Shown here: positions 26,392 to 36,402 of the stretch, one piece after another
Layout of the letters: each line of letters opens with the position of its first letter
How positions within the stretch are numbered: the first letter of the stretch is position 1
From: Calothrix sp. PCC 7716
GTDB taxonomy: Bacteria > Cyanobacteriota > Cyanobacteriia > Cyanobacteriales > Nostocaceae
DNA length: 64,000 nucleotides
Direction of reading: 5' to 3'
NCBI RefSeq assembly: GCF_019977735.1
Contig: NZ_AP025018.1
Span: forward strand, 10,110,580-10,174,579
Notes under the pieces: model-generated
The model's input: the letters and a program-made list of their open reading frames with translations, nothing else
The model's database searches: none
What the model was told of the DNA's origin: nothing
Position numbers and translations under genes: made by a program

Positions 26392-27483
26392 ATGTTCCCT
26401 ACACTAAATTCTGATAATTTCGCAATATTTCGTCGCTTTACACTATTTTTGGCACCAGGACTATTAACTTTAACAACTTCATTGACGTTAATTAGTTGCG
26501 CTCCTACAACCCAAAAATCAGAAACTTCATCTTCTGCTAATGCAAATGTATCAAATGCTCAAACGAGCGGTATCAAAACTAAGGTACTGCGGATGGGGTA
26601 TCAGCAAGCAGGTGATTTAGTTAGAATTACAAAAGTTCTAGAAAAACGTTTAGAACCTCTGGGTGTAAAAGTCGAGTGGGCACAATTTGCCCAAGGACCC
26701 CAGCTAATGGAAGCGATGAATGTTGGTAAAATTGATTTGGGTTCTGTTGGTGAAACTCCCCCTATTTTCGCACAAGCAGCAGGTGCCAGAATAGTATACG
26801 TTGTTGGTACGCGACGTGATGAAAATAGTGGTAGAGGCAGTGCCATCGGTGTTCCACCAAATTCTCCTATTAAAAGCGTAAAAGACATAAAAGGTCAAAG
26901 AATCTTCTTTCAAAAAGCTTCTGCATCTCACTATTTTCTGCTTAGAGCCTTAGAAGATGTAGGTTTAAACAAAGACGACATTCAAAAAGTGAGTTTACCC
27001 ACCGTAGAATCTAACGCTGCATTTCTACAAGGAAAAATTCCTGTGTGGGTAACTAACGACCCATACCTAGCTCTAGCAGAAAAAGAAAATAAAATTAGAG
27101 TCATCAAAACTGCTCAAGGACTAGACTCACCAGGTGGATATTATATAGGCGCCAAGCAGTTTGCAATAGATAATCCAGAATTACTACGAGTAGTGATTGA
27201 AGAAATAGATAAAATTCAACGTTGGGCAGAAGCAAATCCCAAAGACGCTGCACAGCTAATTGTACCATTTCAGAAACTACCGCTCGATATCATGGAAACG
27301 GTTATTAGGCGCCGTACTTTAGGGTTAAGACCTATTACCCCAGATTTAATCAAAGAACAGCAGAAAGTTGCAGATTACTTCTACAAAAATGGTGTAATTC
27401 CCCAATCCGTAAATATTCAAGAAGCAACGCTTACACCAGAACAATACGCTGCAATTACTCCCCCATCAATCAGTCAAAAATAG
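26392..27483 (+). CDS. Sulfonate-type ABC substrate-binding lipoprotein (SsuA-like), second copy
   Basis: 363 residues with a lipoprotein signal ending LTLISC (Cys36). The mature part begins VLRMGYQQAGDLVRITKVLEKRL, then PQLMEAMNVGKIDLGSVGETPPIFAQAAG and IPVWVTNDPYLALAE, typical of the SsuA/TauA family of periplasmic binding proteins. It is related to but clearly diverged from the protein at 3184. Again no SsuB or SsuC gene is in the window, so it may share a transporter encoded elsewhere. It sits between two methyltransferase genes. Confidence 0.87.
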   Translation: MFPTLNSDNFAIFRRFTLFLAPGLLTLTTSLTLISCAPTTQKSETSSSANANVSNAQTSGIKTKVLRMGYQQAGDLVRITKVLEKRLEPLGVKVEWAQFAQGPQLMEAMNVGKIDLGSVGETPPIFAQAAGARIVYVVGTRRDENSGRGSAIGVPPNSPIKSVKDIKGQRIFFQKASASHYFLLRALEDVGLNKDDIQKVSLPTVESNAAFLQGKIPVWVTNDPYLALAEKENKIRVIKTAQGLDSPGGYYIGAKQFAIDNPELLRVVIEEIDKIQRWAEANPKDAAQLIVPFQKLPLDIMETVIRRRTLGLRPITPDLIKEQQKVADYFYKNGVIPQSVNIQEATLTPEQYAAITPPSISQK

Positions 27484-27519
27484 TACTTTGTTTATTACTA
27501 CAAAAAGGAATCACAAATT

Positions 27520-28191
27520 ATGCCCAGCAATTGGTATGAATGGCATGACCTCTACAATATCGACGTAAGATTACAGCAACGACTACAAATAGTTCGCGAA
27601 TATATTCGGAGTGCTATCGATGCATCTCCACCAGGAAAAATTCGAGTAGTTAGTGCTTGTGCAGGTGATGGACGAGATTTATTAGGAACTTTAGCTAGTC
27701 ATCCTCGTAAATCTGATGTACACGGGCGCCTCGTTGAATTAAATCCAGAACTTGCCCAACAAGGACGAGATAAAATTGAATCAGCAGGTTTGTCACAACA
27801 GCTTGAATTTGTAAATGGCGATGCTACTAACTCTTCTAGTTATATAGGCGCCGTACCAGCAGATATTATAATTGTTTGTGGTATATTTGGTAACTTAGCA
27901 TCAGAAGCAGAACTTAAGCGCTTAATTGGAAACCTTCCGAAACTTGCTAAAAAAGGCTCGTTTGCAATTTGGACGCGCGGTCACGCAGATGGTATCGCTC
28001 ATTCAGAAACTGTTCGCAAAGTCTTCCGTGAAGCCGAATTTGAAGAAGTAAATTTCCGACTCACCCTAACAGGAGACATGGGAGTAGGAATTCATCGCTA
28101 TCTCGGAGAAGGACTACCTTTACCTCAAAATCAACAGCTATTTGTATTTTCTGGGGCGCCGGATAAATATACAGCTACTACCACTGTATAA
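27520..28191 (+). CDS. SAM-dependent methyltransferase-like protein
   Basis: 223 residues. RVVSACAGDGRDLLGTLASH is the SAM-binding motif I, VHGRLVELNPELAQQG motif II and LEFVNGDATNSSSY motif III of a class I fold; IIIVCGIFGNLASEAEL follows as motif IV. The protein starts MPSNWYEWHDLYNIDVRLQQRL. It is the last gene of the rightward core cluster. Substrate unknown. Confidence 0.78.
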   Translation: MPSNWYEWHDLYNIDVRLQQRLQIVREYIRSAIDASPPGKIRVVSACAGDGRDLLGTLASHPRKSDVHGRLVELNPELAQQGRDKIESAGLSQQLEFVNGDATNSSSYIGAVPADIIIVCGIFGNLASEAELKRLIGNLPKLAKKGSFAIWTRGHADGIAHSETVRKVFREAEFEEVNFRLTLTGDMGVGIHRYLGEGLPLPQNQQLFVFSGAPDKYTATTTV

Positions 28192-28212
28192 AACATTTTG
28201 TAATATCTTCTT

Positions 28213-28280
28213 CTTGTGGAATGGGCATCCTTGCCCGTTCAACACAAGAAGAGACAGGCGAGGACGCCTATCCTACAAAC
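28213..28280. repeat. CTTGTGGAATGGGCATCC repeat
   Basis: CTTGTGGAATGGGCATCCTT followed by a less conserved inverse half (GGCGAGGACGCCTATCC). Lies between the converging methyltransferase gene and broken SnoaL-like gene. Confidence 0.7.
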
Positions 28281-28293
28281 TTATCAAAAACAC

Positions 28294-28690
28294 TTAATTT
28301 GATTTTCCATCACTACCTAAATATTCCCGATAAACGCATATCTTATCGTTACGCACATCAAAGGAAATAGCGATACGGTTTTTGTAAGGTTGTCCCAGCA
28401 TAATTCCTTCATCACGAAACTCAAAAATAACAGTTGTTTCACTGCTGGTAACTCTTTCAAGAGAAGTTAATTTGACGGTTTGACCAAATACTTCTGTAAC
28501 ATATTAAAAAAAATTCTTTTGCTCTGTCTTTCCCAACATTTAAACCATGATATGCACCAATAGGGAACCAAAAAGTAAAGTCATCTGTAAGTAGATTTAA
28601 AAGTGGCACCCAATCACTGGTTGCAAAACCATGCATTAAATTGTCGAATCCTTGTTGAGCTACTTTTAATATATTTTATGTTTGTGCCAT
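28294..28690 (-). pseudogene. SnoaL/NTF2-like protein with stop and frameshift
   Basis: From the ATG at 28690 the frame reads MAQT, then TAA as codon 5, then NILKVAQQGFDNLMHG and FATSDWVPLLNLLTDDFTFW. At an eight-base A-run near 28506-28513 the frame shifts; the rest, with VFGQTVKLTSLERVTSSETT and IAISFDVRNDKICVYREYL, continues in another frame to 28294. Together they make one NTF2-fold SnoaL-like protein of about 130 residues. With two lesions the gene is probably inactive. It preceded the SDR at 28702 in a leftward unit. Confidence 0.68.
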
Positions 28691-28701
28691 GATAGATTTT
28701 G

Positions 28702-29484
28702 TTATAGATTTTCACTCATTTTATGAATATTCCAAAATAAAGACAGCCCTACACCACCATCAACATAAATATGTTGACCCGTGATAAAACCGCTTTCTTG
28801 AGAACACAAAAAAGCTACTAAAGGAGCAACATCATCAACCTCACCCCATCTTCCCATCGGAGTTGCGTTTGGCGGCATTTTTTCCAAATAAGGAACTGCA
28901 TTTAGATATCCATTCCATGCTTCTGTTTTAATATATCCAGGAGCAACAATATTAACAGTAATTCCCCTTGGCGCCACGGAAACAGCATAGTGTTTAGCAA
29001 GTACTTCCATTGATGCTTTTGCAGGTGCAGACATTGCATATACTTTAGCTGGGTCATGAACAGCTTGAGACGAGATAACGACTACTCTACCTTGATTATC
29101 AGCCATATAATTTAATGCTTTTTCCATACACCTTAGAAAGCTTTTTGGATAAAGTTCCTGAGCTTCTTCATATTGCTCAAAAGTAAAGTTTTTAGGAAGT
29201 GACGCTGTAATAGCATATCCTGCCGAGCTTACAAAAGCTGTTAGATTACCATCAAAAACTTCTTCCACTATCTGAAAAAGTGCATCCACTGTTTCTAGCT
29301 TTTTAATATCACCAGTAACAGTTACGATTTTGACATTAAACTTTTCTAATTCTGTTTTTACCTCTGATGCAGCTTTGTGGTTTGAATTATAACCTAAAAT
29401 CAGATTAAAACCGTTACTAGCAAGTCTACGCGCGATTCCTAAACCGATACCGCGAGTGCCTCCTGTTATAATTGCTACTTTCAT
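28702..29484 (-). CDS. SDR-family oxidoreductase with Y-x6-K (FabL-like)
   Basis: 260 residues. TGGTRGIGLGIARRL is the nucleotide-binding motif. The catalytic region reads VVISSQAVHDPAKVYAMSAPAKASME: Tyr is separated from Lys by six residues, the pattern of FabI/FabL-type enoyl reductases rather than the usual Y-x3-K. ITVNIVAPGYIKTEAW and GFITGQHIYVDGGVGLSLF follow as in classical SDRs. It may reduce an enoyl-thioester or a related substrate. Confidence 0.82.
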   Translation of the reverse strand: MKVAIITGGTRGIGLGIARRLASNGFNLILGYNSNHKAASEVKTELEKFNVKIVTVTGDIKKLETVDALFQIVEEVFDGNLTAFVSSAGYAITASLPKNFTFEQYEEAQELYPKSFLRCMEKALNYMADNQGRVVVISSQAVHDPAKVYAMSAPAKASMEVLAKHYAVSVAPRGITVNIVAPGYIKTEAWNGYLNAVPYLEKMPPNATPMGRWGEVDDVAPLVAFLCSQESGFITGQHIYVDGGVGLSLFWNIHKMSENL

Positions 29485-29536
29485 GTTTTATTTACCTCAT
29501 AATTATTACTAGTCTTAATCACGAAACGAGCGCACG

Positions 29537-29983
29537 TTAATTTACTCGCTGTTCTTGCATCAAAGTTAGTTTAAACACTTGATGGTTTTTTAATAAATGC
29601 ATGGTACGATAGCGATAATTTCCACAGGGGCTAAGTTGAATGATTTCATACATAGATATATCTGGGGAACTCTTGTAAGTAAACCAGATCAAAACAATAG
29701 AATCATCTGCTTCCCATGCATAACCTTGCAGACGTTCAGTGTCAAACCAAATCTTTTGATCTCGGTACGTGGCTGGAAAATAATGTTCCTCAAACTTACC
29801 ATTATCCCATTGATATTTATATACTAGCTGACAAGCATAGGGACTATTCTCAGGAAATTGCACGCTGATATTTACGCGATGCTCGTCAAGGAGATTTCCA
29901 TTATTATCGATAATTTTATAATTGCCTTCCCACTCGCCTTCATGGCGAACAAGTAATGGCATTTCTTCTCTGATAGTAGACAT
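29537..29983 (-). CDS. Lipocalin-like hypothetical protein (DUF3598-type)
   Basis: About 148 residues from the ATG at 29983 (MSTIREEMPLLVRHEGEWEG); an in-frame TTG at 30034 is less likely. The beta-rich sequence with HEGEWEGNYKIIDNNGNLLD, IWFDTERLQGYAWE and YRYRTMHLL resembles cyanobacterial lipocalin-like proteins that bind hydrophobic ligands. No catalytic motif. It lies directly upstream of the SDR gene in the same direction. Confidence 0.6.
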   Translation of the reverse strand: MSTIREEMPLLVRHEGEWEGNYKIIDNNGNLLDEHRVNISVQFPENSPYACQLVYKYQWDNGKFEEHYFPATYRDQKIWFDTERLQGYAWEADDSIVLIWFTYKSSPDISMYEIIQLSPCGNYRYRTMHLLKNHQVFKLTLMQEQRVN

Positions 29984-30034
29984 AGATATTTTACAATGAT
30001 AAATGCATTTTTCCCTATTGATTGTAAAACTCAA

Positions 30035-30439
30035 AGGTCAAAGACAGCTTTTATTTTAATAAAAAATAAAATTCGATATAGAACATAAGTTTTAGATTGA
30101 ACTTGTGTATTATGTGGCGCCATTGGTTATGCTGATTAGATTCTTCAATTTAATGACACAGACCACTAATAGTTGATGTCATTAATTTTAGAGGGTAGAA
30201 ATATTAGTAACAGATAATGAATGGATATAACGGATATTTGATATTAAATAGGCATCTCCGCAAAAGGAAAAAAACCCCTCTCCAAACCTCTCCCCGAAGC
30301 GGAGAGAGGCTTAAAACCCCCATTCCCTCGTAGGGAAGGGGGGCAGGGGGGTTAGGTCTGTGCGAAAATAATGGTTCTCTAAATCTTTTTCGGAGATGTC
30401 TAATAGCTAGGTTTTATTTGTAACGGTCTAAAAGTTTTC
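30035..30439. other. Spacer with GC-rich repeat
   Basis: No gene. A GGCGCC lies near 30117. At about 30268-30360 is a repeat rich in ACCCCTCTCC and GGGGGGCAGGGGGG with a GAAGCGGAGAGAGG hairpin, a cyanobacterial interspersed type. ATGGATATAACGGATAT near 30220 resembles the TATCCGTTACATCCG repeats elsewhere. Confidence 0.6.
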
Positions 30440-31216
30440 CTAGCCATGAATAAAAAAGTAGAGAGTCATGCTCACTGCAACAAATATAACAAATCTCCTA
30501 ATTAGAAGAGGGTCAAGTCTACGCGCGTAATTAGCACACAAAAAACCTCCTAGCGAACCACCTACTGCCATTAAAATAGTTTGAGGCCAAGCAATAACAC
30601 CTGCGATAACAAAAGGAATAATTGCAACACCATTAATACAACTTCCTAAAAATGTTTTAAAAGCATTCATCGTATGAATACTTTTTATACCAATAAATGT
30701 TAGAGTTGCTAGCATCAAAATTCCTAAGCCGGCACCGAAAAAACCACCATAGATAGAAATAGCCAATTGAGCAAGTACTAATCTAAAAATAGGTGGAGAT
30801 TTAGAAGGTGATTTCTGTTTTTGAAGTTGAAACCAATTTTTGAGGGGTTCACTAAAAGTAAATATCAACGTTGCTAACAGTAACAAATAAGGTATTAGCT
30901 TTTTAAATACATCTGGTGAAGTGTATAATAAGGCAATAGAACCAATGATTCCACCCACTACACTAATACCACATAATAATAATAGTTCTCGTCGCTGAAT
31001 TTTCAAATCACTACGATATGCTCCTGCACTAGCTAACGCTGCAACCCAAATTGCAGTATTATTTGTTGCATTAGCTGCTATTGGTTGCATACCTGTAAAT
31101 ATTAGCGCTGGAAACGTAATGAAACTCCCACCTCCTGCTACGGCATTTAATCCACCCGCAATAAATGCGGCGCCGAAAAGGAGTAAGCTATTCACAGTAA
31201 TTAAGTTTTGCAACAT
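30440..31216 (-). CDS. TauE/SafE-family (TSUP) permease
   Basis: 258 residues with about eight hydrophobic helices arranged as two similar halves. LLFGAAFIAGGLNAVAGGGSFITFPAL near the N-terminus and the second-half counterpart SIYGGFFGAGLGILMLATL are the duplicated family signature. TauE/SafE proteins are linked to export of sulfite or sulfoacetate in sulfonate degraders, which suits a region full of desulfonating enzymes. The fragment at 17583-17783 is a second member. Confidence 0.88.
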   Translation of the reverse strand: MLQNLITVNSLLLFGAAFIAGGLNAVAGGGSFITFPALIFTGMQPIAANATNNTAIWVAALASAGAYRSDLKIQRRELLLLCGISVVGGIIGSIALLYTSPDVFKKLIPYLLLLATLIFTFSEPLKNWFQLQKQKSPSKSPPIFRLVLAQLAISIYGGFFGAGLGILMLATLTFIGIKSIHTMNAFKTFLGSCINGVAIIPFVIAGVIAWPQTILMAVGGSLGGFLCANYARRLDPLLIRRFVIFVAVSMTLYFFIHG

Positions 31217-31265
31217 TATAAGAATTTTCTGAATTTTATTATTACAAGTAAATTACATTTATCGC

Positions 31266-31826
31266 TTAATCTAACTGTAATTTACCAAGCTTTTTTAGAG
31301 CTAAGAACAATGAACTAATATGTAATGCTTGTAAAAATATACCATTATCAATAGATTCGATTACCTTATTTAAAGGTAGCACAAGTACATTGATTTGTTC
31401 TGTATCATCTAACTTTAAATCAGCTACAAGTTTTACATCTGTTGCTAAAAAACAATGAATAAAATTGTTATGACTTGACGGATTAGGTGATATTACTCCT
31501 GTCTCAATAAAAGTGTTGCTAGTGTATCCTGTTTCTTCCAATAACTCACGCTTTGCTGCTAAGAGTGGAGAAATATCTTCTACTTCCATACAACCACCTG
31601 GTAATTCTAAAACAGTTTTTTGAATACCGTGGCGATATTGCTCGACTAGTACAACTTCTTGATTATTAGTTAAAGCGACAACATGTACCCATGTAGAATA
31701 TTCTATAACATAAAAAGGCTCAACTATTTTCCCATCAGGCATTTGACAGGTATCCGCGCGTAGTGATAGCCATTTATCTTTCACCAAATACTTAGAACTT
31801 AATATAGCCCAGTTTAATGAGTTCAA
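31266..31826 (-). CDS. NUDIX hydrolase (ADP-ribose pyrophosphatase-like)
   Basis: 186 residues. The NUDIX box is LPGGCMEVEDISPLLAAKRELLEETGY, with the conserved RELLEETG metal-binding part; the first half deviates slightly (Asp for Glu and one extra residue). VVLVEQYRHGIQKTVLELPGG upstream is typical of ADP-ribose/ADP-sugar pyrophosphatases. The start is a TTG without a clear ribosome binding site, so it is uncertain. It lies 49 bases upstream of the TSUP gene in the same direction. Confidence 0.83.
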   Translation of the reverse strand: MNSLNWAILSSKYLVKDKWLSLRADTCQMPDGKIVEPFYVIEYSTWVHVVALTNNQEVVLVEQYRHGIQKTVLELPGGCMEVEDISPLLAAKRELLEETGYTSNTFIETGVISPNPSSHNNFIHCFLATDVKLVADLKLDDTEQINVLVLPLNKVIESIDNGIFLQALHISSLFLALKKLGKLQLD

Positions 31827-31880
31827 TTTAATAAATCCAATAAGAGCAAATTATTAGAGGATTTTTTTTAAGTGTCGTAA

Positions 31881-31957
31881 TATGTCATGCTGAACGTAGT
31901 GAAGCATCTAATGTATATATTCACACCCCAGATTCTTCGCTACGCTCAGAATGACAA
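31881..31957. repeat. TCATGCTGAACG / CGCTCAGAATGACA inverted repeat
   Basis: Arms ATGTCATGCTGAACGTAGTG and GCTACGCTCAGAATGACAA enclose about 30 bases. This is the common cyanobacterial TCATTCTGAGCGAAG repeat; a half copy occurs near 18416-18436. Confidence 0.75.
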
Positions 31958-31999
31958 TTTAATACTTTCTCTAACTTTTCAAACATCCTCTGATATAGA

Positions 32000-32029
32000 A
32001 TACAACACAGGATAACACCTGTGTTGTAT
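32000..32029. terminator. Hairpin downstream of groL
   Basis: ATACAACACAGG and CCTGTGTTGTAT form a 12-bp perfect stem with a six-base loop, 22 bases after the groL stop. There is no T-run on the groL side, so it may be a mRNA-stabilising or bidirectional hairpin rather than a classical terminator. Confidence 0.6.
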
Positions 32030-32051
32030 GTTATAAGTAATGGGGCAGAAA

Positions 32052-34075
<2,024 letters not shown>

Positions 34076-34130
34076 GCAAAATTCTCCAAATGCACAAGTT
34101 AGATTTACGATTTATTTGTACTTTAAAAGC

Positions 34131-34150
34131 ATTATACGGTAAGTCGCTCG
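34131..34150 (-). promoter_or_regulatory. groES promoter with TTACCGTATAAT motif
   Basis: Read on the groES strand, CGACTTACCGTATAATGC gives a perfect -10 TATAAT preceded by TTACCG, about 60 bases before the ATG. It is nearly the same as the motif before 13371 (AACTTACCGTATAATAA). Confidence 0.5.
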
Positions 34151-34649
34151 GAATAAAGTATATTATTCAAACTTTTTTCTATAAGTGATTTTAGTTTACT
34201 TGTACTTAAAAGTACTTATGCTAGTTAAATGGGCATCTTGTGGAATGGGCATCCTGCCCGTTTCAAACACAAGGTGCCCACCCCATAAGAAAACTTGAAG
34301 TCATCTTACCTGAACGAGTGGGAATTACAATATAGAACGAATAGTTATAAACGTAATCTAATTTTCTGACAATTAAATATCTGCGACTTCCCGGTTACGA
34401 AGTTTAGCAGTAAATTGAGCTAACATTATTGCTATACAATTTAAAATTGTCGATTTCCCGGAAATTACCTCTGATTCTTTTCCCTCTATCCCAACCTACT
34501 TGCATTAAACTATACCTATCTTGAGCTTCATCAAATACAGTATCTAAGCTAATGTTGCCATGAGACGGTTTGAAGCGTGAATAGTAAGTAACTACTTGCG
34601 CGCTCTATTTGACTATACTGGTTTATTTTATCCGTGAGGTATAAAAATT
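34151..34649. other. Spacer with repeat and a possible XisI-like remnant
   Basis: A CTTGTGGAATGGGCATCC repeat lies at 34237-34289. On the reverse strand about 34394-34590 reads SLDTVFDEAQDRYSLMQVGW followed by DRGKRIRGN, which resembles the core of XisI, a cyanobacterial excision-control protein; the rest is not recognisable. If real it is a decayed copy. Confidence 0.35.
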
Positions 34650-34871
34650 TTATTGTCCGCGTCCTGGCTTACAATCAGCAAAGCCCAATGCCTCTGTATC
34701 AAGGAAGCTGGCAATTGCCATTTCAATTACCGCTTCAATAGGATACTCAATTTCAGAAGCGCGCGCAATTAAAGCAGCTTGAATTCGTTCAGGCAAACGT
34801 TTCAGGATGACTTCGGCGTCAACTTTATCGAGTTGCTCTTTTGATTTTGCTTGCATAGCTTTACTATTCAC
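34650..34871 (-). CDS. Small hypothetical protein, RHH-antitoxin-like
   Basis: Up to 73 residues from a GTG at 34871 (67 from ATG 34856). QLDKVDAEVILKRLPERIQAALIARASEIEYPIEAVIEMAIASFLD suggests a short strand followed by helices, similar to ribbon-helix-helix DNA-binding proteins; the C-terminus is FADCKPGRGQ. It overlaps the end of the truncated flavoprotein gene, so it may have arrived with the sequence that replaced the flavoprotein C-terminus. Confidence 0.5.
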   Translation of the reverse strand: MNSKAMQAKSKEQLDKVDAEVILKRLPERIQAALIARASEIEYPIEAVIEMAIASFLDTEALGFADCKPGRGQ

Positions 34872-35955
34872 TTGGAATTTGGACGTTGTAAGGAGGTTCG
34901 GTAGCTCTCAAAATTATAGCTTCCAACTCTAATAGTAGCGCAGGGAGAAGCTAAACCAGATAAAAACTCGCGTGACGCAGCATCTCCAGCAGCGTAGAGT
35001 CCCGGAACTTTTGTACCACAACTATCGTTGATAATCCGAATTCCACCTGTACCGCGAACTGTTCCTTCTAATATTAATGTTACAGGCACTCGTTCTGCAT
35101 AAGGGTCAATACCTGCTTTTTTGTAAGGTAGAAAAGCAATGAAATGGGATTTTTCAATTACAGCTTTAACTTCAGGTGTAGCTCGATCTAAACGGGCATA
35201 AACGGCGCCCTTTAGTAGAGCATTGGGGAGAAACGATGGGTCACGACGACCATTGATGTAACCACCAAGGTCATTACCTGCTTCATCGGTGTAACTTGCC
35301 CAGCCAAAGGGAACTCCTCGTGTGACTGTAGCATTGAAAGCGGTGGAGATAGCATAGTGATTTGATGCTTCCATGCTGGAAAGTTCGGCGCCTGCTTCAA
35401 CTGCCATTAACAGTCCATCACCTGTATTTGTATTACAACCTAGTGCTTTACTTAAGAATGCACAACCGCCATTTGCCAGAACTACTGCACTAGCACGAAC
35501 AACGTATGTACGATGATTTTGGCGCTGTACACCTCTTGCTCCTGCGACTGACCCATCGTTAGCGAGTAAAAGCTCTAAAGCAGGACTTTGGTCGAGAATT
35601 TGTACACCAACGCGCAGCAGGTTTTTGCGAAGTACCCGCATATATTCTGGACCATAATAACTCTGCCGCACAGATTCCCCGTTTTCTTTGGGGAAACGAT
35701 AACCCCAATTTTCCACTAAGGGCAAACTAAGCCAAGTTTTTTCGATAACACGCTCGATCCAACGTGAGTTAGCAAGGTTTTTTCCTAAACGGTAACGCTC
35801 TGATGAAACTTTGTTCCAATTCTCTGGAGAAGGCGCCATGATACCATTACCACTGGCAGCAGCGGCGCCGCTTGTACCTAGAAAACCTTTATCAACAATG
35901 ATTACTTTGACACCTTGAGATGCAGCTGCCCATGCTGCCGCTTCTAAAAATCTAG
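34868..35955 (-). pseudogene. Truncated third flavoprotein (fumarate reductase/AprA-like)
   Basis: In frame, the reverse strand reads AAAWAAASQGVKVIIVDKG, TSGAAAASGNGIMAPSPENW and on to RVPVTLILEGTVRGTGGIRI and GLYAAGDAASREFLSG. It is clearly a paralogue of copies A and B. The first 15 to 25 residues with GGGPAG are missing where the TnpB-element end begins (about 35955-36016), and after SREFLSG the sequence turns into unrelated residues and stops, losing about 150 C-terminal residues. FAD binding would be impossible. This is a double-ended truncation. Confidence 0.85.
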
Positions 35956-36016
35956 GAAAATCTAGTTCCTTGAATCCAAGTCCACGGTATAACTTACAAA
36001 GACTGAAATGGAAACG

Positions 36017-36392
36017 CTACTTTGTAGACTTGGATGTTGCCCGACGTTCAGCTTTTACACCTACTTGCTCGACAACATCCTTAATCACCATTCCCCAGTT
36101 AGGTATGCTGAAATAATCGTGCCGTAACTTGATTATGGCAGCAGTCTTTGTGATTTTATTAAATTTTAACCAACCGCTCCATACGTGTTTTCTCGGATTC
36201 ACTCCAAGATAAGCGGACACGGATGCGGGTAATCTTTCAGACAGATTCATTCCCCTTCTAGCTATTACTAAAGCTGCTGCAATATCACTACTTAAACCAT
36301 ACATTCGGGAATATTTTACTAATCCAATAATTGAAGTATAAGCAGGATTTTTTTTATATAAACTAATTCCTCGGTTAGAAAGTATTGATTCA
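36017..36392 (-). pseudogene. TnpB-like protein, C-terminal part (split by ISAs1 element)
   Basis: Encodes QLLESILSNRGISLYKKNPAYTSIIGLVKYSRMYGLSSDIAAALVIARRG and a basic tail. SSDIAAALVIARRG holds the last RuvC Asp of TnpB-type nucleases. Joined to the part at 38258-39390 and counting the 10-bp duplication once, the gene is exactly 1509 bases, 502 residues in one frame. The frame extending to 36472 enters the inserted element and is artificial. Confidence 0.85.
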
Positions 36393-36402
36393 AGTAATTG
36401 AT

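Noticed and set aside
34076-34200. CIRCE element before groES
   Set aside because: No TTAGCACTC/GAGTGCTAA pair is present.
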